Assembly (NCBI GenBank): GCA_025353745.1
Contig: JANXOE010000213.1
Coordinates: 1 to 47,291, forward strand
Length of the DNA stretch: 47,291 nucleotides
Direction: 5' to 3'
From: Hymenobacter sp.
GTDB taxonomy: Bacteria; Bacteroidota; Bacteroidia; Cytophagales; Hymenobacteraceae
Shown here piece after piece: positions 29,129-37,800 of the stretch. Position 1 is the first letter of the stretch; each line of letters opens with the position of its first letter. The position numbers and the translations under genes were made by a program. The notes below the pieces were generated by a model that saw only the letters and a program-made list of their open reading frames with translations, was not told the origin of the DNA and ran no database searches.

Positions 29129-29647
29129 ATGTCCGTTACCCGCCTCAAGCGCAAGCACCGCAAAAACATTGCCCGCGCCAATAACAAGCAGCACGTCATC
29201 AAAAACCTGCTCCGCACCCCGGTGCTGAAAAACGTGGACCTGGACGAGCTGAAGAGCCGTTTCACCACGCCGGCGGGTGCCGCCGCCCCGGTGGCCAAAG
29301 CCGCCGAAGCCGCGCCGGCCGCCAAGGGCGCGTCGCTGCTCGACAAAGCCAAGCACGCCGTGAGCGACGCCGTCGACGCCGTTTCGCATTCCGAAGTGCT
29401 CGGCAAAGCCAAGCACGCCGTGAGCGAAGCCGTGGAAGCGGTGAGCCATTCGGAAGTGGTAGAAAAAGCCAAAGAGGTTGCCGGCAACGTGGTGGAAACC
29501 GTGAAGCACGCCGTGGGCGCCGACGCCCCGGCTGCCGACAAAACGGCTGAAAACGCCGCCGATTTCGACGACGCCGAAGCCGTGACCAAGCCCGTGAACG
29601 AAGACGGCCAGGAAGGCGAGCACCCCAAGCCCGAAATCGCGCTCTAA
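29129..29647 (+). CDS. Basic, amphipathic-helix repeat protein of unknown function
   Basis: 172 aa, no signal peptide. A strongly basic N-terminus (RLKRKHRKNIARANNKQ) resembles nucleic-acid- or ribosome-binding tails. Then come a proline/alanine linker and three 20-residue repeats at 71-90, 91-110 and 111-130. The first two are nearly the same (KAKHAVSDAVDAVSHSEV and KAKHAVSEAVEAVSHSEV); the third has decayed (KAKEVAGNVVETVKHAVG). The repeats form amphipathic helices as in LEA-like or YtxH/CsbD-like stress proteins. The tail is acidic. No family was recognised with confidence. A strong bidirectional terminator follows the stop. Confidence 0.75.
   Translation: MSVTRLKRKHRKNIARANNKQHVIKNLLRTPVLKNVDLDELKSRFTTPAGAAAPVAKAAEAAPAAKGASLLDKAKHAVSDAVDAVSHSEVLGKAKHAVSEAVEAVSHSEVVEKAKEVAGNVVETVKHAVGADAPAADKTAENAADFDDAEAVTKPVNEDGQEGEHPKPEIAL
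29339..29518 (+). repeat. three tandem 60-bp coding repeats
   Basis: Units start at 29339, 29399 and 29459. Units 1 and 2 share GCCAAGCACGCCGTGAGCG and most codons; unit 3 is diverged. Confidence 0.8.
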
Positions 29648-29671
29648 GGCACTTGCCGCGCCGCCTTAATC

Positions 29672-29719
29672 AAACGCTAAAAGCGCCTTTTCCACTCGGG
29701 AAAGGCGCTTTTAGCGTTT
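29672..29719. terminator. bidirectional terminator between the helix-repeat gene and yfcE-like gene
   Basis: 22-nt arms AAACGCTAAAAGCGCC(TTTTCC) and their inverse with a 4-nt loop, only one mismatch near the loop. It lies between convergent genes. Confidence 0.88.
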
Positions 29720-29807
29720 GCGCGCTTGCTTGAGCGCGGGTAATTTTTGCCGGTGCGGCGGCGGGCCGTTGCGCTGGGCGCGCGCGTTCGGCGGCGGGGC
29801 AATCCCG

Positions 29808-30317
29808 TCACTCCAGGGCCCCGCGCTTGCCCAGCTCCACGGCTTGCAACTCCACCACCTTCCCGGCCGCAACGCCGAAGCGCAGCAGCGTGCGCACCTG
29901 GTGGAAGCCGTGGCGGCCGGCCGCGCCGGGGTTGAGGTGCAGCAGGCGGCGCTGGGGGTCGGGCATCACGCGCAGGATGTGCGAGTGCCCGGTCACGAAC
30001 AAGCCGGGGCGGGCGGCGTCGAGCAGGGGCCGGGCGGCCGGCGCGTAGTGGCCGGGGTAGCCGCCGATGTGGGTGATGAGCACGCGCAGGCCCTCCACCA
30101 CAAAATCCTGCACCAGGGGTTCGGTCCGGCGCACGTCGGCCCCGTCGATGTTGCCGTACACGCCGCGGAACACCGGCGCCAGGGCCCGCAGCGCGTCGGC
30201 CACGGCGGCGGTGCCGAAGTCGCCGGCGTGCCAGATTTCGTCGCAGCCGCGCAGGTGGTGGGCGATGCGGGCGTCGAAATAGCCGTGGGTGTCGGAGAGC
30301 AGGCCGATGCGTTTCAT
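29808..30317 (-). CDS. YfcE/MJ0936-type metallophosphoesterase
   Basis: 169 aa. Phosphodiesterase motifs in order: SDTHG (8-12), GDFG, GNID, THIGGYPGHY and TGHSH, as in the YfcE/MJ0936 family that hydrolyses small phosphodiesters with Mn2+. The start is ATG 30315-30317 (MKRIGLLSDTHG), leaving the metal site at the N-terminus as usual. A -7-like box (CATCTTTG) lies 4 nt before it. The substrate is unknown. It diverges from the Nudix gene at 30433. Confidence 0.92.
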   Translation of the reverse strand: MKRIGLLSDTHGYFDARIAHHLRGCDEIWHAGDFGTAAVADALRALAPVFRGVYGNIDGADVRRTEPLVQDFVVEGLRVLITHIGGYPGHYAPAARPLLDAARPGLFVTGHSHILRVMPDPQRRLLHLNPGAAGRHGFHQVRTLLRFGVAAGKVVELQAVELGKRGALE

Positions 30318-30321
30318 GGGG

Positions 30322-30329
30322 CAAAGATG
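30322..30329 (-). promoter_or_regulatory. possible -7 box 4 nt before the yfcE-like ATG
   Basis: CATCTTTG on the minus strand, one mismatch to TAnnTTTG. The spacing would give a leaderless transcript. Confidence 0.4.
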
Positions 30330-30432
30330 ACGCCCGGCCGGCCCGGGCACGCCACCAAAGCGCCTCGGGGCCGTATCTTGCAGGGCGGCGCGCCCCGGGC
30401 CCGCGGTTTATTCTTCCCTGACTTTTGCTCCG

Positions 30433-31137
30433 ATGAATCTCTTCATCAACGATATACCGCTGGTTATCAAGAAACTAAGCGAAAAAATTTACAAACACAA
30501 GTACGACTTGGTGCTGAGCCCGGACGACGAGTTCAATTCCAAAGACTTGGTGGGCGACGTGCTGGTGCGCGACGCCACCACCGCGTTTCTTGACCGCCTG
30601 CTGCGGCTGATGGAAGTGAAAAAGCTAAAAAAGCTGACCTCGCTCACCATGCTCGTGCGCAAGAAAACCGTGCTCATCCAGCACCTCAAAGACCAGTTCA
30701 AGATTGCCAAGGCCGCCGGCGGCCTGGTGGTGAAGGACGGCCAGGTGCTGATGATTTACCGCCTCGGCAAGTGGGACTTGCCCAAAGGCAAGCTCAAAAG
30801 CGACGAGGACACCGTGCTGGGGGCCCTGCGCGAAGTGGAGGAGGAAACCAACATCAAGCTGGCCATCGGCGAAAAGCTGCCCAGCACCTGGCACAGCTAC
30901 GCCTACAAGGGCAACAAAATGCTGAAAAAAACCAGCTGGTTTGTGATGCAATGCCTCGACGACTCGGTGATGAAGCCCCAGGCCGAGGAGTACATCGAGG
31001 AAGTGCGCTGGATGCAGCCCCAGGAGGCCCTGGCCAAGCTCGACGATTCCTACGCTTCCATTGCCCTGGTGATGCGCCATTATTTGAGCAAGGCGGGCGG
31101 CAAGCCGTCTAAAGAAACGTCGGCAGCCGGAAAATAG
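30433..31137 (+). CDS. Nudix hydrolase with N-terminal extension
   Basis: 234 aa. The Nudix box runs from G119 through E125 to REVEEE (133-138), complete for Mg2+ binding and pyrophosphate cleavage. An N-terminal domain of about 90 residues (MNLFINDIPLVIKKLSEKIYKHKYD..., lysine-rich) precedes it and is typical of one Bacteroidota Nudix subgroup. WHSYAYKGNKMLKKTSWFVM after the box resembles diphosphoinositol/ApnA hydrolases, but the substrate is not defined. The lipoprotein gene starts 15 nt later with its own promoter box. Confidence 0.9.
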   Translation: MNLFINDIPLVIKKLSEKIYKHKYDLVLSPDDEFNSKDLVGDVLVRDATTAFLDRLLRLMEVKKLKKLTSLTMLVRKKTVLIQHLKDQFKIAKAAGGLVVKDGQVLMIYRLGKWDLPKGKLKSDEDTVLGALREVEEETNIKLAIGEKLPSTWHSYAYKGNKMLKKTSWFVMQCLDDSVMKPQAEEYIEEVRWMQPQEALAKLDDSYASIALVMRHYLSKAGGKPSKETSAAGK

Positions 31138-31140
31138 CTA

Positions 31141-31148
31141 TACCTTTG
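31141..31148 (+). promoter_or_regulatory. -7 promoter box 4 nt before the lipoprotein ATG
   Basis: TACCTTTG followed by GGCC and ATG. Exact consensus; the transcript would start at or next to the start codon. Confidence 0.5.
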
Positions 31149-31152
31149 GGCC

Positions 31153-31632
31153 ATGCGCCGCTTCGTCAGGTTGTTACCGCTGCTAGTGTGCCTGCTTGCC
31201 GCCGGGCAGCAGGGCTGTTCGCGGGCCCGCGAGCGCGAAGATTCGGCCACTGCCGTTGAGCAGGAGGGCCCCGTGCGTCCCACGGCCGCCGTGCCCACCG
31301 TGGACGTACCGGCCGTGGTGGGGCGCTCCATCGACGAGGTGCGCCGGCGCCTGGGGCCGCCCGAGCAGCTGCCCGCCGGCTTTGAAGACCCCATCGGGCG
31401 GCAGCCCGGCGATTCAACGCTGACCTTCCAGCCGCGGGGGCTGACCGTGCTGGCCAGCTACGACGCCCGCAGCCGCCGCGTGCTCGACCTGCTCGTGCTG
31501 GGAACCGACGAAGACGCCCTCATGCGCCGCGCCGGCCTGGCGGCGGGGGCCCCGGCCTACCTGTTGCTGCCCGTGTTCGCCCTCAACCGCAGCACCCGGC
31601 TGGTGGGCCTGCGGGTGGTGCCCCGCAGCTAA
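31153..31632 (+). CDS. Putative lipoprotein, unknown function
   Basis: 159 aa. The signal peptide MRRFVRLLPLLVCLLAAG is followed by QQGC as a plausible lipobox cysteine (C22). The mature part has DVPAVVGRSIDEVRRRLGPPEQLPAGFEDP, reminiscent of short SmpA/PASTA-like outer-membrane lipoprotein modules, but I do not recognise a family with confidence. The stop overlaps the stop end of coaD (opposite strand) by 4 nt (31629-31632), with no room for a separate terminator. Confidence 0.7.
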   Translation: MRRFVRLLPLLVCLLAAGQQGCSRAREREDSATAVEQEGPVRPTAAVPTVDVPAVVGRSIDEVRRRLGPPEQLPAGFEDPIGRQPGDSTLTFQPRGLTVLASYDARSRRVLDLLVLGTDEDALMRRAGLAAGAPAYLLLPVFALNRSTRLVGLRVVPRS

Positions 31633-32102
31633 GCTTCGGGCGCGGGCGGCGGCAGGGCAAACGGCACGAAATCACTCACGTCGCCGCCGTAGCGGTGAAT
31701 GTCGCGGATGATGGTGCTGCTGATGGCCGCCAGCGGCGGGGCCGTAATCAGAAACACGCTTTCCAGGCCGGGGTTGACGTGGCGGTTGGCCTGGGCGATG
31801 GTGTTTTCGTACTCAAAATCGGTGGTGTTGCGCAGCCCGCGCAGCAAAAACTGGGCCCCCACCTCGCGGGCAAACACCGCCGTGAGCCCCCGAAACGTGC
31901 GCACCGACACCCGGGGCTCGCCGGCAAAAACCCCTTCAATCAGCGTGCGCATTTGCTCCAGGGGCAGGTAGCGCTGCTTGTTGCTGTTGGTGCCAATGGC
32001 CACGATTACCTCGTCGAAAAGCGCCGTCCCGCGCCGCACCACGTCGAGGTGCCCGTTGGTGAAAGGATCGAACGAGCCGGGAAACAGCGCAATACGGGGC
32101 AT
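31629..32102 (-). CDS. coaD: Phosphopantetheine adenylyltransferase
   Basis: 157 aa, full length. Catalyses the adenylylation of 4'-phosphopantetheine to dephospho-CoA, the fourth step of CoA synthesis. Nucleotidyltransferase motif PGSFDPFTNGH (8-18), then FLLRGLRNTTDFEYE and ISSTIIRDI, all diagnostic. The start ATG 32100-32102 (MPRIALFPGSFDP) is the family norm. It lies downstream of the DUF3822 gene on the same strand with a 98-nt AT-rich gap containing a hairpin. Confidence 0.97.
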   Translation of the reverse strand: MPRIALFPGSFDPFTNGHLDVVRRGTALFDEVIVAIGTNSNKQRYLPLEQMRTLIEGVFAGEPRVSVRTFRGLTAVFAREVGAQFLLRGLRNTTDFEYENTIAQANRHVNPGLESVFLITAPPLAAISSTIIRDIHRYGGDVSDFVPFALPPPAPEA

Positions 32103-32146
32103 TGGCCTTGGATGATAAATTGGGTATTATAGTGCTGTAAATGTTT

Positions 32147-32174
32147 TGCTATGAAGCATTTATGTTTCATAGCA
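32147..32174. repeat. AT-rich hairpin between DUF3822 and coaD genes
   Basis: TGCTATGAAGCAT and ATGTTTCATAGCA form a 13-bp stem with one G-T mismatch and a 2-nt loop. No T-run follows on the minus strand, so termination is doubtful; an operator or RNA structure before coaD is possible. Confidence 0.5.
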
Positions 32175-32200
32175 TCCGATTAATTATTGCGCAAATACTA

Positions 32201-33079
32201 TTACACGAAGTGCAGGCTGAACAAATCAAAATAGCGGTGGTCGAACACTTCGTTGAAGCGGTAGCTGTAAAATAAATCGTAGGGGCGGGGGCCAAAGCGG
32301 ACGTTGCGCAAATAAGTGCGCAGCAGCGTGAACAGCGCCGAGTCGTGGGTCAGCTCGCCCCACACGGTCAGCTCGTCCTGGTCGGGGTTGAGGCCCAGCT
32401 CCTGCATCACGAGCACGGTGTAGTAGAGCACGTCCTCGGCAGTGCTGAAGGCGAACACGTTGCAGTATTCAAGTTGCGTCCCGAGCACGACCAGCGTCAG
32501 CTCCTGGGGCCCCAGGTTGAGGTAGAGCTGGCGCGGAGCGCGGGCTTCGCGCTGGTGGGCCAGGCCCGCCAGCAGGCCGCTGGTGTGGTGCAAGAGCTGC
32601 CCGGCGGGCCCGTGGGTGGCGGCCAGCCAGCCGGCCAGCCCCGCGTCGGCGGCAAACACGCTCACCAGCTCCAGGGCCGGGAAGGGGCGGAAGCGGGCGG
32701 TTTCGGCGGGGGCCAGGGCGTGGTGCAGGCGCAGGGCGGCGGCTTCGTCGCCGGGCCGGAACAGCGCGGCCGGCAGCAGCGTGAAGGCCCGGCCGGTGGT
32801 GGCCAGGCGCACGGCGTGCCAGCCGGCGCGGCCCAGGCAGTCGTGGGCCGCGGCCAGGGCGGGCAGGCCGCCGGGCGGCAGGGCGTAGTCTTCGAGCAGC
32901 ACAAACGACTGGCGCGCCACCTCCACGGCGGCCATGCGCAGGCGGCCGGCCCCCACGGCCAGGTACAGGTTGTAGGCGGCGAGGTGGCGGGGGTCGAAGG
33001 TTTCGTCGCGCAGGCGCAGCAGCGGCGTTGGCGCGGCAGACGCGGCGGAAGCAATCGAAAAAGCGGCGGGAGCGGACAC
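32201..33079 (-). CDS. DUF3822 family protein
   Basis: 292 aa, cytosolic, found across Cytophagales/Bacteroidota, usually next to coaD as here. Recognised segments are LLRLRDETFDP..LAAYNLYLAVG, YLNLGPQELTLVVLGTQLEYCNVFAFSTAEDVLYYTVLVMQELGLNPDQDELTVWGE and the C-terminal YRFNEVFDHRYFDLFSLHFV. The function is unknown. No ATG is suitably placed: GTG 33077-33079 is chosen, as it comes just before the conserved LRLRDE region and after a -7-like box. Translation upstream of it overlaps the Nudix gene and looks like noise. Confidence 0.8.
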   Translation of the reverse strand: MSAPAAFSIASAASAAPTPLLRLRDETFDPRHLAAYNLYLAVGAGRLRMAAVEVARQSFVLLEDYALPPGGLPALAAAHDCLGRAGWHAVRLATTGRAFTLLPAALFRPGDEAAALRLHHALAPAETARFRPFPALELVSVFAADAGLAGWLAATHGPAGQLLHHTSGLLAGLAHQREARAPRQLYLNLGPQELTLVVLGTQLEYCNVFAFSTAEDVLYYTVLVMQELGLNPDQDELTVWGELTHDSALFTLLRTYLRNVRFGPRPYDLFYSYRFNEVFDHRYFDLFSLHFV

Positions 33080-33111
33080 AGGCAAAGCAAAAGGCCGAAG
33101 AAGCGGCGCCC

Positions 33112-33119
33112 TAAAGATA
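33112..33119 (-). promoter_or_regulatory. -7-like box of the DUF3822 gene
   Basis: TATCTTTA on the minus strand, one mismatch from consensus, 32 nt before the proposed GTG start. Confidence 0.45.
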
Positions 33120-33131
33120 CAGCCGCCCGTT

Positions 33132-33644
33132 CTACCCCTCGAACCGCAGCTGCGGCACAAATACGTCGTCGATGCTGAGCAGGCCGCGCAGCACGGGGTG
33201 CACCTGGGCCGGCGGCAGGGCCAGCAGCTGCCGGGGCGTGTGCCAGGCCAGGCCGGCGAGCAGCTGGGCGTCGGCCGCGTGCTCGGGGTCGTGGCCCAGG
33301 CGCGGGGCGGGGGCCGTGCTGTCGATGGGCACCACCTCAAAAAACAGCTCCAGCGCCTGCAATTCATCGCGCCGGAACTCGTGCAGGTGCAGGAAGCGGC
33401 CTACCCGCACCGCCAGCCCGGTTTCTTCCGCGAACTCGCGCACCAGCGCCGCGTGCAGGCTTTCGCCGAATTGCCAGCCCCCGCCCGGCGGCGACCAGAA
33501 CGGGGCCCCGTCGGGCAGCAGGCCCCGGTGGGCGGCCAGCAGCACGCCGCCGCCGTGCAATAGCAGGCCGCCCACGCGCACGCGCACCTGGCCGGTGTAA
33601 GGCGCCAGCAACGAATCGACGGGCGGAGCAAAGTAATCGGGCAT
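33132..33644 (-). CDS. Nudix hydrolase
   Basis: 170 aa from ATG 33642-33644. The Nudix box is intact: G55 to E61, then REFAEETGL (69-77). SPPGGGWQFGESLHAALVREFAEETGL is typical of MutT/ADP-ribose-type members. VRVGGLLLHGGGVLLAAHR forms the first strands. The protein is compact with no extra domain, and the substrate is not predictable. It lies 52 nt upstream of the DUF3822 gene and 83 nt downstream of the DUF4126 gene, same strand, so a Nudix-DUF3822-coaD group is plausible. Confidence 0.92.
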   Translation of the reverse strand: MPDYFAPPVDSLLAPYTGQVRVRVGGLLLHGGGVLLAAHRGLLPDGAPFWSPPGGGWQFGESLHAALVREFAEETGLAVRVGRFLHLHEFRRDELQALELFFEVVPIDSTAPAPRLGHDPEHAADAQLLAGLAWHTPRQLLALPPAQVHPVLRGLLSIDDVFVPQLRFEG

Positions 33645-33727
33645 TGTTGCAAAAATTAAGGCCCGGCCGCGCGCCGGGCGATGCGCTGTACGCAAACCGT
33701 GCGGGCAAGGTGGGCCCCCGCCGGGCG

Positions 33728-34336
33728 CTACGCCCCCGGGGCCCTCCCGGCGGGGAGGCCCGCCCGCCGCTGCCGCCACCGCCGCACCCGCCCCAGCCCG
33801 AACGCCACCAGGGCCACCGCGCCCACGCCCGCCGCCAGCGGCAGCAGCAGGGCCAGGACCGTGCCGCCCACGGCCAGCAGGTTTTCGAGGGTGGCAAACA
33901 ACGGGTTGGCCAAGCCGCCGGTGGCGGCCGTGGAGCCGGCCCGCAGCAGCGCCGTGCCGCCCTGCACCAGCCCGGCCGTGCCGCCGCCCACCACCACGCC
34001 CAGCCCCCAGCGCAGCGCCGGGTCGAGGTGGGGCAGGGAGGAAGTCATCAAAACGGTGCCGGCCACGAAGGCAGCGGGCGTGGTGAGCGTGTCGAGCAGG
34101 TGGTCGACGAGCGGCAGGTAGTAGCCCAGCACCTCGAACACCGTGGCCGCGGCCAGCGCCAGCACGGCCGGCCAGCTGCCCAGCCACGCAAAGCCCGGCG
34201 CGGCCGGCAACCAGCCAAAATGGTGGGCCAGGCTGGCCGCCAGCAGCGGCACAAACACCCGAAAGCCGCTGCTGGCGGCCAGGCCCAGGCCCAGCGCGCC
34301 GGCCACAAAATACTGAGGCAAAGGAAGTGTTTCCAT
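33728..34336 (-). CDS. DUF4126 family membrane protein
   Basis: 202 aa with about five hydrophobic helices. ALGLGLAASSGFRVFVPLLAASLAHHFGW near the N-terminus and VFEVLGYYLPLVDHLLDTLTTPAAFVAGTVLM are conserved in DUF4126 proteins. The tail is arginine-rich (GRVRRWRQRR), placing it inside the cell by the positive-inside rule. The function is unknown. The start is ATG 34334-34336 (METLPLPQYFVAGALG). It diverges from the SusC-like gene across a 535-bp gap. Confidence 0.85.
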   Translation of the reverse strand: METLPLPQYFVAGALGLGLAASSGFRVFVPLLAASLAHHFGWLPAAPGFAWLGSWPAVLALAAATVFEVLGYYLPLVDHLLDTLTTPAAFVAGTVLMTSSLPHLDPALRWGLGVVVGGGTAGLVQGGTALLRAGSTAATGGLANPLFATLENLLAVGGTVLALLLPLAAGVGAVALVAFGLGRVRRWRQRRAGLPAGRAPGA

Positions 34337-34871
34337 TGGTTGCGAGCCGAAAAAGGTACGACCGGAAGTTACGACCCCACCAATTAGCGCCAACTTCTGC
34401 CGGTTCCGCCATTGGTTGAGTCCCCGGGTTTTGTAGTGAGTAGAGGGAATTTTGGCACTAATCCGTCCTTGGATAATTTCAAAGTGCAAAATAGTACGCC
34501 CAGCAGTGCGGCTGAGCTTGACAACTGGTAGATTAAGATAATCCGCGGGAAACACCTTGAAAATAAGGCGCGTCTTCCTTTGTGCCGGGCAAAAGCACTG
34601 CGGTACTGGCCGCTCGCCGGACGGAAAAAATGCGCCGTTGGGAACGATAAAGAGCCGGCCCAAACCTGAATCTGCCAACCGCTGGCCGCGGCAAAAGCGC
34701 ATCCGGGGGCCCTCGGCTGGCGGCCAGCGCGGCCCGGTTCCGGGGTGGGCTTTTCGCTGTGCATCTGCAAAAAAAATGCTTCGACCAGGCCGTCTGTGCG
34801 GGGCCGTCTCACCTGGAAGCGGCGGGCGTTGTGCGCCGCTTCTGCCTAATCCATTACCAATCAAGTACTTT
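34337..34871. other. 535-bp gap between DUF4126 and SusC-like genes
   Basis: No credible gene: translations in all frames look random, including the in-frame extension upstream of the susC-like ATG. No exact TAnnTTTG box was found for the susC side, although TACCTTTT (minus strand, near 34352-34359) could serve the DUF4126 gene. A TTGACA at 34518-34523 is followed by TAAGAT, but spacing is short and this lineage rarely uses that promoter. No ECF sigma or anti-sigma gene accompanies the pair. Confidence 0.5.
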
Positions 34872-37800
34872 ATGCCCGCCCATTTACCTGCCCGCGTACG
34901 ACGGAAAAGAAAGAAACAAGCGGCGGTTGCCGTGCTGCTGCTGGGCCTGGCCGTGCCGGGGCCCTCGGCGTGGGCGGCCCCCGCGGCGACGGCCCCCGCG
35001 CACGCCGCGGCGCGGGCCACGCCGGCCGGCCCGCCCCTGACGGGGCACGTGACGGACAAAGCCGGCCAGCCGCTGCCGGGCGTTACGGTGGTGGTGAAGG
35101 GCAGCCGCGCGGGCACCTCGACCGACGCGGCCGGCAACTTTCAGCTTGCCGTCGACGACCCGGCGCAGGCCGTGCTGGTGGTTTCCTTCGTGGGCTACGA
35201 AAAGCAGGAGCTGCGCGTGGCCGGCCAGACCGCTTTTGACATCAAGCTGGCCGAGGCCGCGACGGGCCTGGACGAGGTGGTGGTCATCGGCTACGGTACG
35301 GCCAAACGCGAAAACCTCACGACGGCCGTGGCCTCGCTCCTCAACCCGGAGAAAATCGCCAACCGGCCCCTGACCAACGTGCAGGACCTGTTGCAGGGCA
35401 ACCTGGCCGGCGTGACGGTGCTGCAAAACGGCGGCGACCCGTCGGCCACGGCGCGCGTGGTGATCCGGGGGGCGGGCACGACCAACAGCGAGCCGCCGCT
35501 GTACGTGGTCGACGGCCTGCCGTACTACGGCGGCCCGCTCAACCCCAACGACATCGCCAGCCTCACGGTGCTGAAGGACGCGGCCTCGGCGGCCATCTAC
35601 GGGGCCCAGGCGGCCTCGGGCGTGGTTGTGGTGACGACCAAAAGCGGCAAAAACGGGGCCCCGCGCGTGACCGTCGACACGTACCGCGGCTGGCAATCGG
35701 CCTACAAGCTGCCCCAGGCGCTGAGCGCCGCCGAGCAGTCGGCCGCCTACAACCTGGCCGCCGACAACGCCGGCGTGGGCCGCCCCGACGCCCACAACCC
35801 GGCCAAAAACCCCTGGGGCCAGGTGACGCGCACGAACTGGATGGACGAGATTTTTCGCACCGGGAGCATCTACAACCTCAACGCCACCGTGAGCGGGGGC
35901 AACGAGCGGGGCCGCTTCCTGACCTCGTTCGGCTACCACGACCGGCAGGGGCTGCTCATCAGCACCAACCTCCAGCGCTACGCCCTGCGCCTGAAGGCGG
36001 ACTACGACCTCAGCGATAAAATCACCGTCGGGCAAAACCTGTACGTGAACCAGACCAAGGCCCGGGGCGCCAACACGAGCAGCAGCTACTCGGGCAGCAT
36101 CATCAACGCCGTTTACATGCCGGCGGCCGCGCCCGTGCGCAACGCCGACGGCACCTACGGCGGCGTGACGCCGATGGCCCCGGCCCCCGAATTTCAGTTT
36201 GCCGGGGCTTACGGCGACGTGTACAACCCGGTGGCCCTGCTCGAGCGGCCCAGCATTGCCAACCCCGTGCTGAACCTGAACGGCAGCGCCTACGCCGAGT
36301 ACAAGCCGCTGCCCGGCCTGAAGCTGCGCACCAGCTTCGGCCTCGATTTGCTGCGCGACGCCAACAAGCGCTTCGACCCGCGCATTCCGGAGCCGGGCCG
36401 CAGCAACACCATGAACTACCTGACCCAGAGCCAGGCCGACCGCAACAAGTGGATTTGGGACAACCTGGCCAGCTACCAAACCACGCTGGGCAAGCACTTT
36501 TTCGACCTCACGGCCGTGTACTCGGCCCAGCGCACCCGCTACGAGTACTACTCGGTGCGCGGCCAGAACTTCGACCGGGAAGACGACTGGTACCAGTACA
36601 TCGGCAACGCCAAGGAGTTTGTGGACCGGCCCACCAGCGACGTGTACGAGGACGCGCTGACCTCGGCCATCGGCCGCCTGACCTACGGCTACGCCGACCG
36701 CTACTTCCTCACCGGCAGCGTGCGCCGCGACCAGACCTCGCGCCTGGCCGCGCACAACGCCGATTATTTCCCGGCCGTTTCGGGGGCCTGGAAAATCTCC
36801 TCGGAGCCCTTCTTCGGCCTCAAAGCCTTCCAGACGGTGAAGCTGCGGGCGTCGTGGGGCCAGATCGGCAACATCCAGTCCGTGAGCTACTACGCCTACA
36901 ACGTGCCGCTGGTGGGCGGGCAGTCGTACCTGGGCGCCACGCCCGGCTACGGCCCCGGCTACTACATCGACAAGCAGTCGAACCCCAACCTGAAATGGGA
37001 GCGCTCGGAAACCTTCGACGCGGGCCTGGACCTGGGCCTGCTCGATAACCGCCTCACCGTCACGGCCGATTATTTCCGCAAATACACCCGCGGGCTGGTG
37101 CTGGCCGTGGCCCCGAACCCGACCGCCGGGGTGGGCGAGGGCCCCACCTCCAACGTGGGCACCGTGCTCAACAAAGGCCTGGAGCTGGGCGTGGGCTACG
37201 CCGGCCGGGCGGGGGCCGTCGGCTACCAGCTGAACGGCAACGTGGCCACCCTGCAAAACCGCGTGCAGGACCTCAACGGCTACGGCAGCGACTACCTCCA
37301 GCACCCGGACAACGTGCGCGCCCAGATGTACCCGTTCCGCTCGGCCGTGGGCCAGCCGCTGTACGCCTACTACCTCGTTCCCACCGAGGGCCTGTTCCGC
37401 TCGGCCCAGGAGGTGGCGGCCTACACCAACGCCGACGGCAAGCCGGTGCAGCCCAACGCCAAGCCCGGCGACCTGAAATTTCGCGACGCGAACGGCGACG
37501 GCAAGATCGACGACAACGACCGCGTGTTCAGGGGCAGCGCCACGCCCAGGCTCACCTACGGCCTGACGCTGAACGCCCAGTGGAAAGGCTTCGACGTGAG
37601 CATGTTCTGGCAGGGCGTGAGCGGCGTGAAGCTCTTCAATGCCTACAAGTTTTCGACCTACAACGCCGGCCTGCAAGGCTACAACCTCGACCGCCGCGTG
37701 CTGGACGCCTGGACCCCGGACCGCCCCGACGCCACCGTTCCGCGCCTGTCGCTGAACGACGCCAACCAGAACTTCAGCCGGCCCTCCGACTGGTACCTGG

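Noticed and set aside
34518..34540. Sigma-70-like TTGACA...TAAGAT promoter upstream of the SusC-like gene
   Set aside because: Spacing is too short and this lineage uses TTTG/TAnnTTTG promoters; treated as chance.
34557..34871. 105-codon N-terminal extension of the SusC-like protein
   Set aside because: Composition is random and it would place a signal peptide in the middle; ATG 34872 starts directly before the signal peptide.
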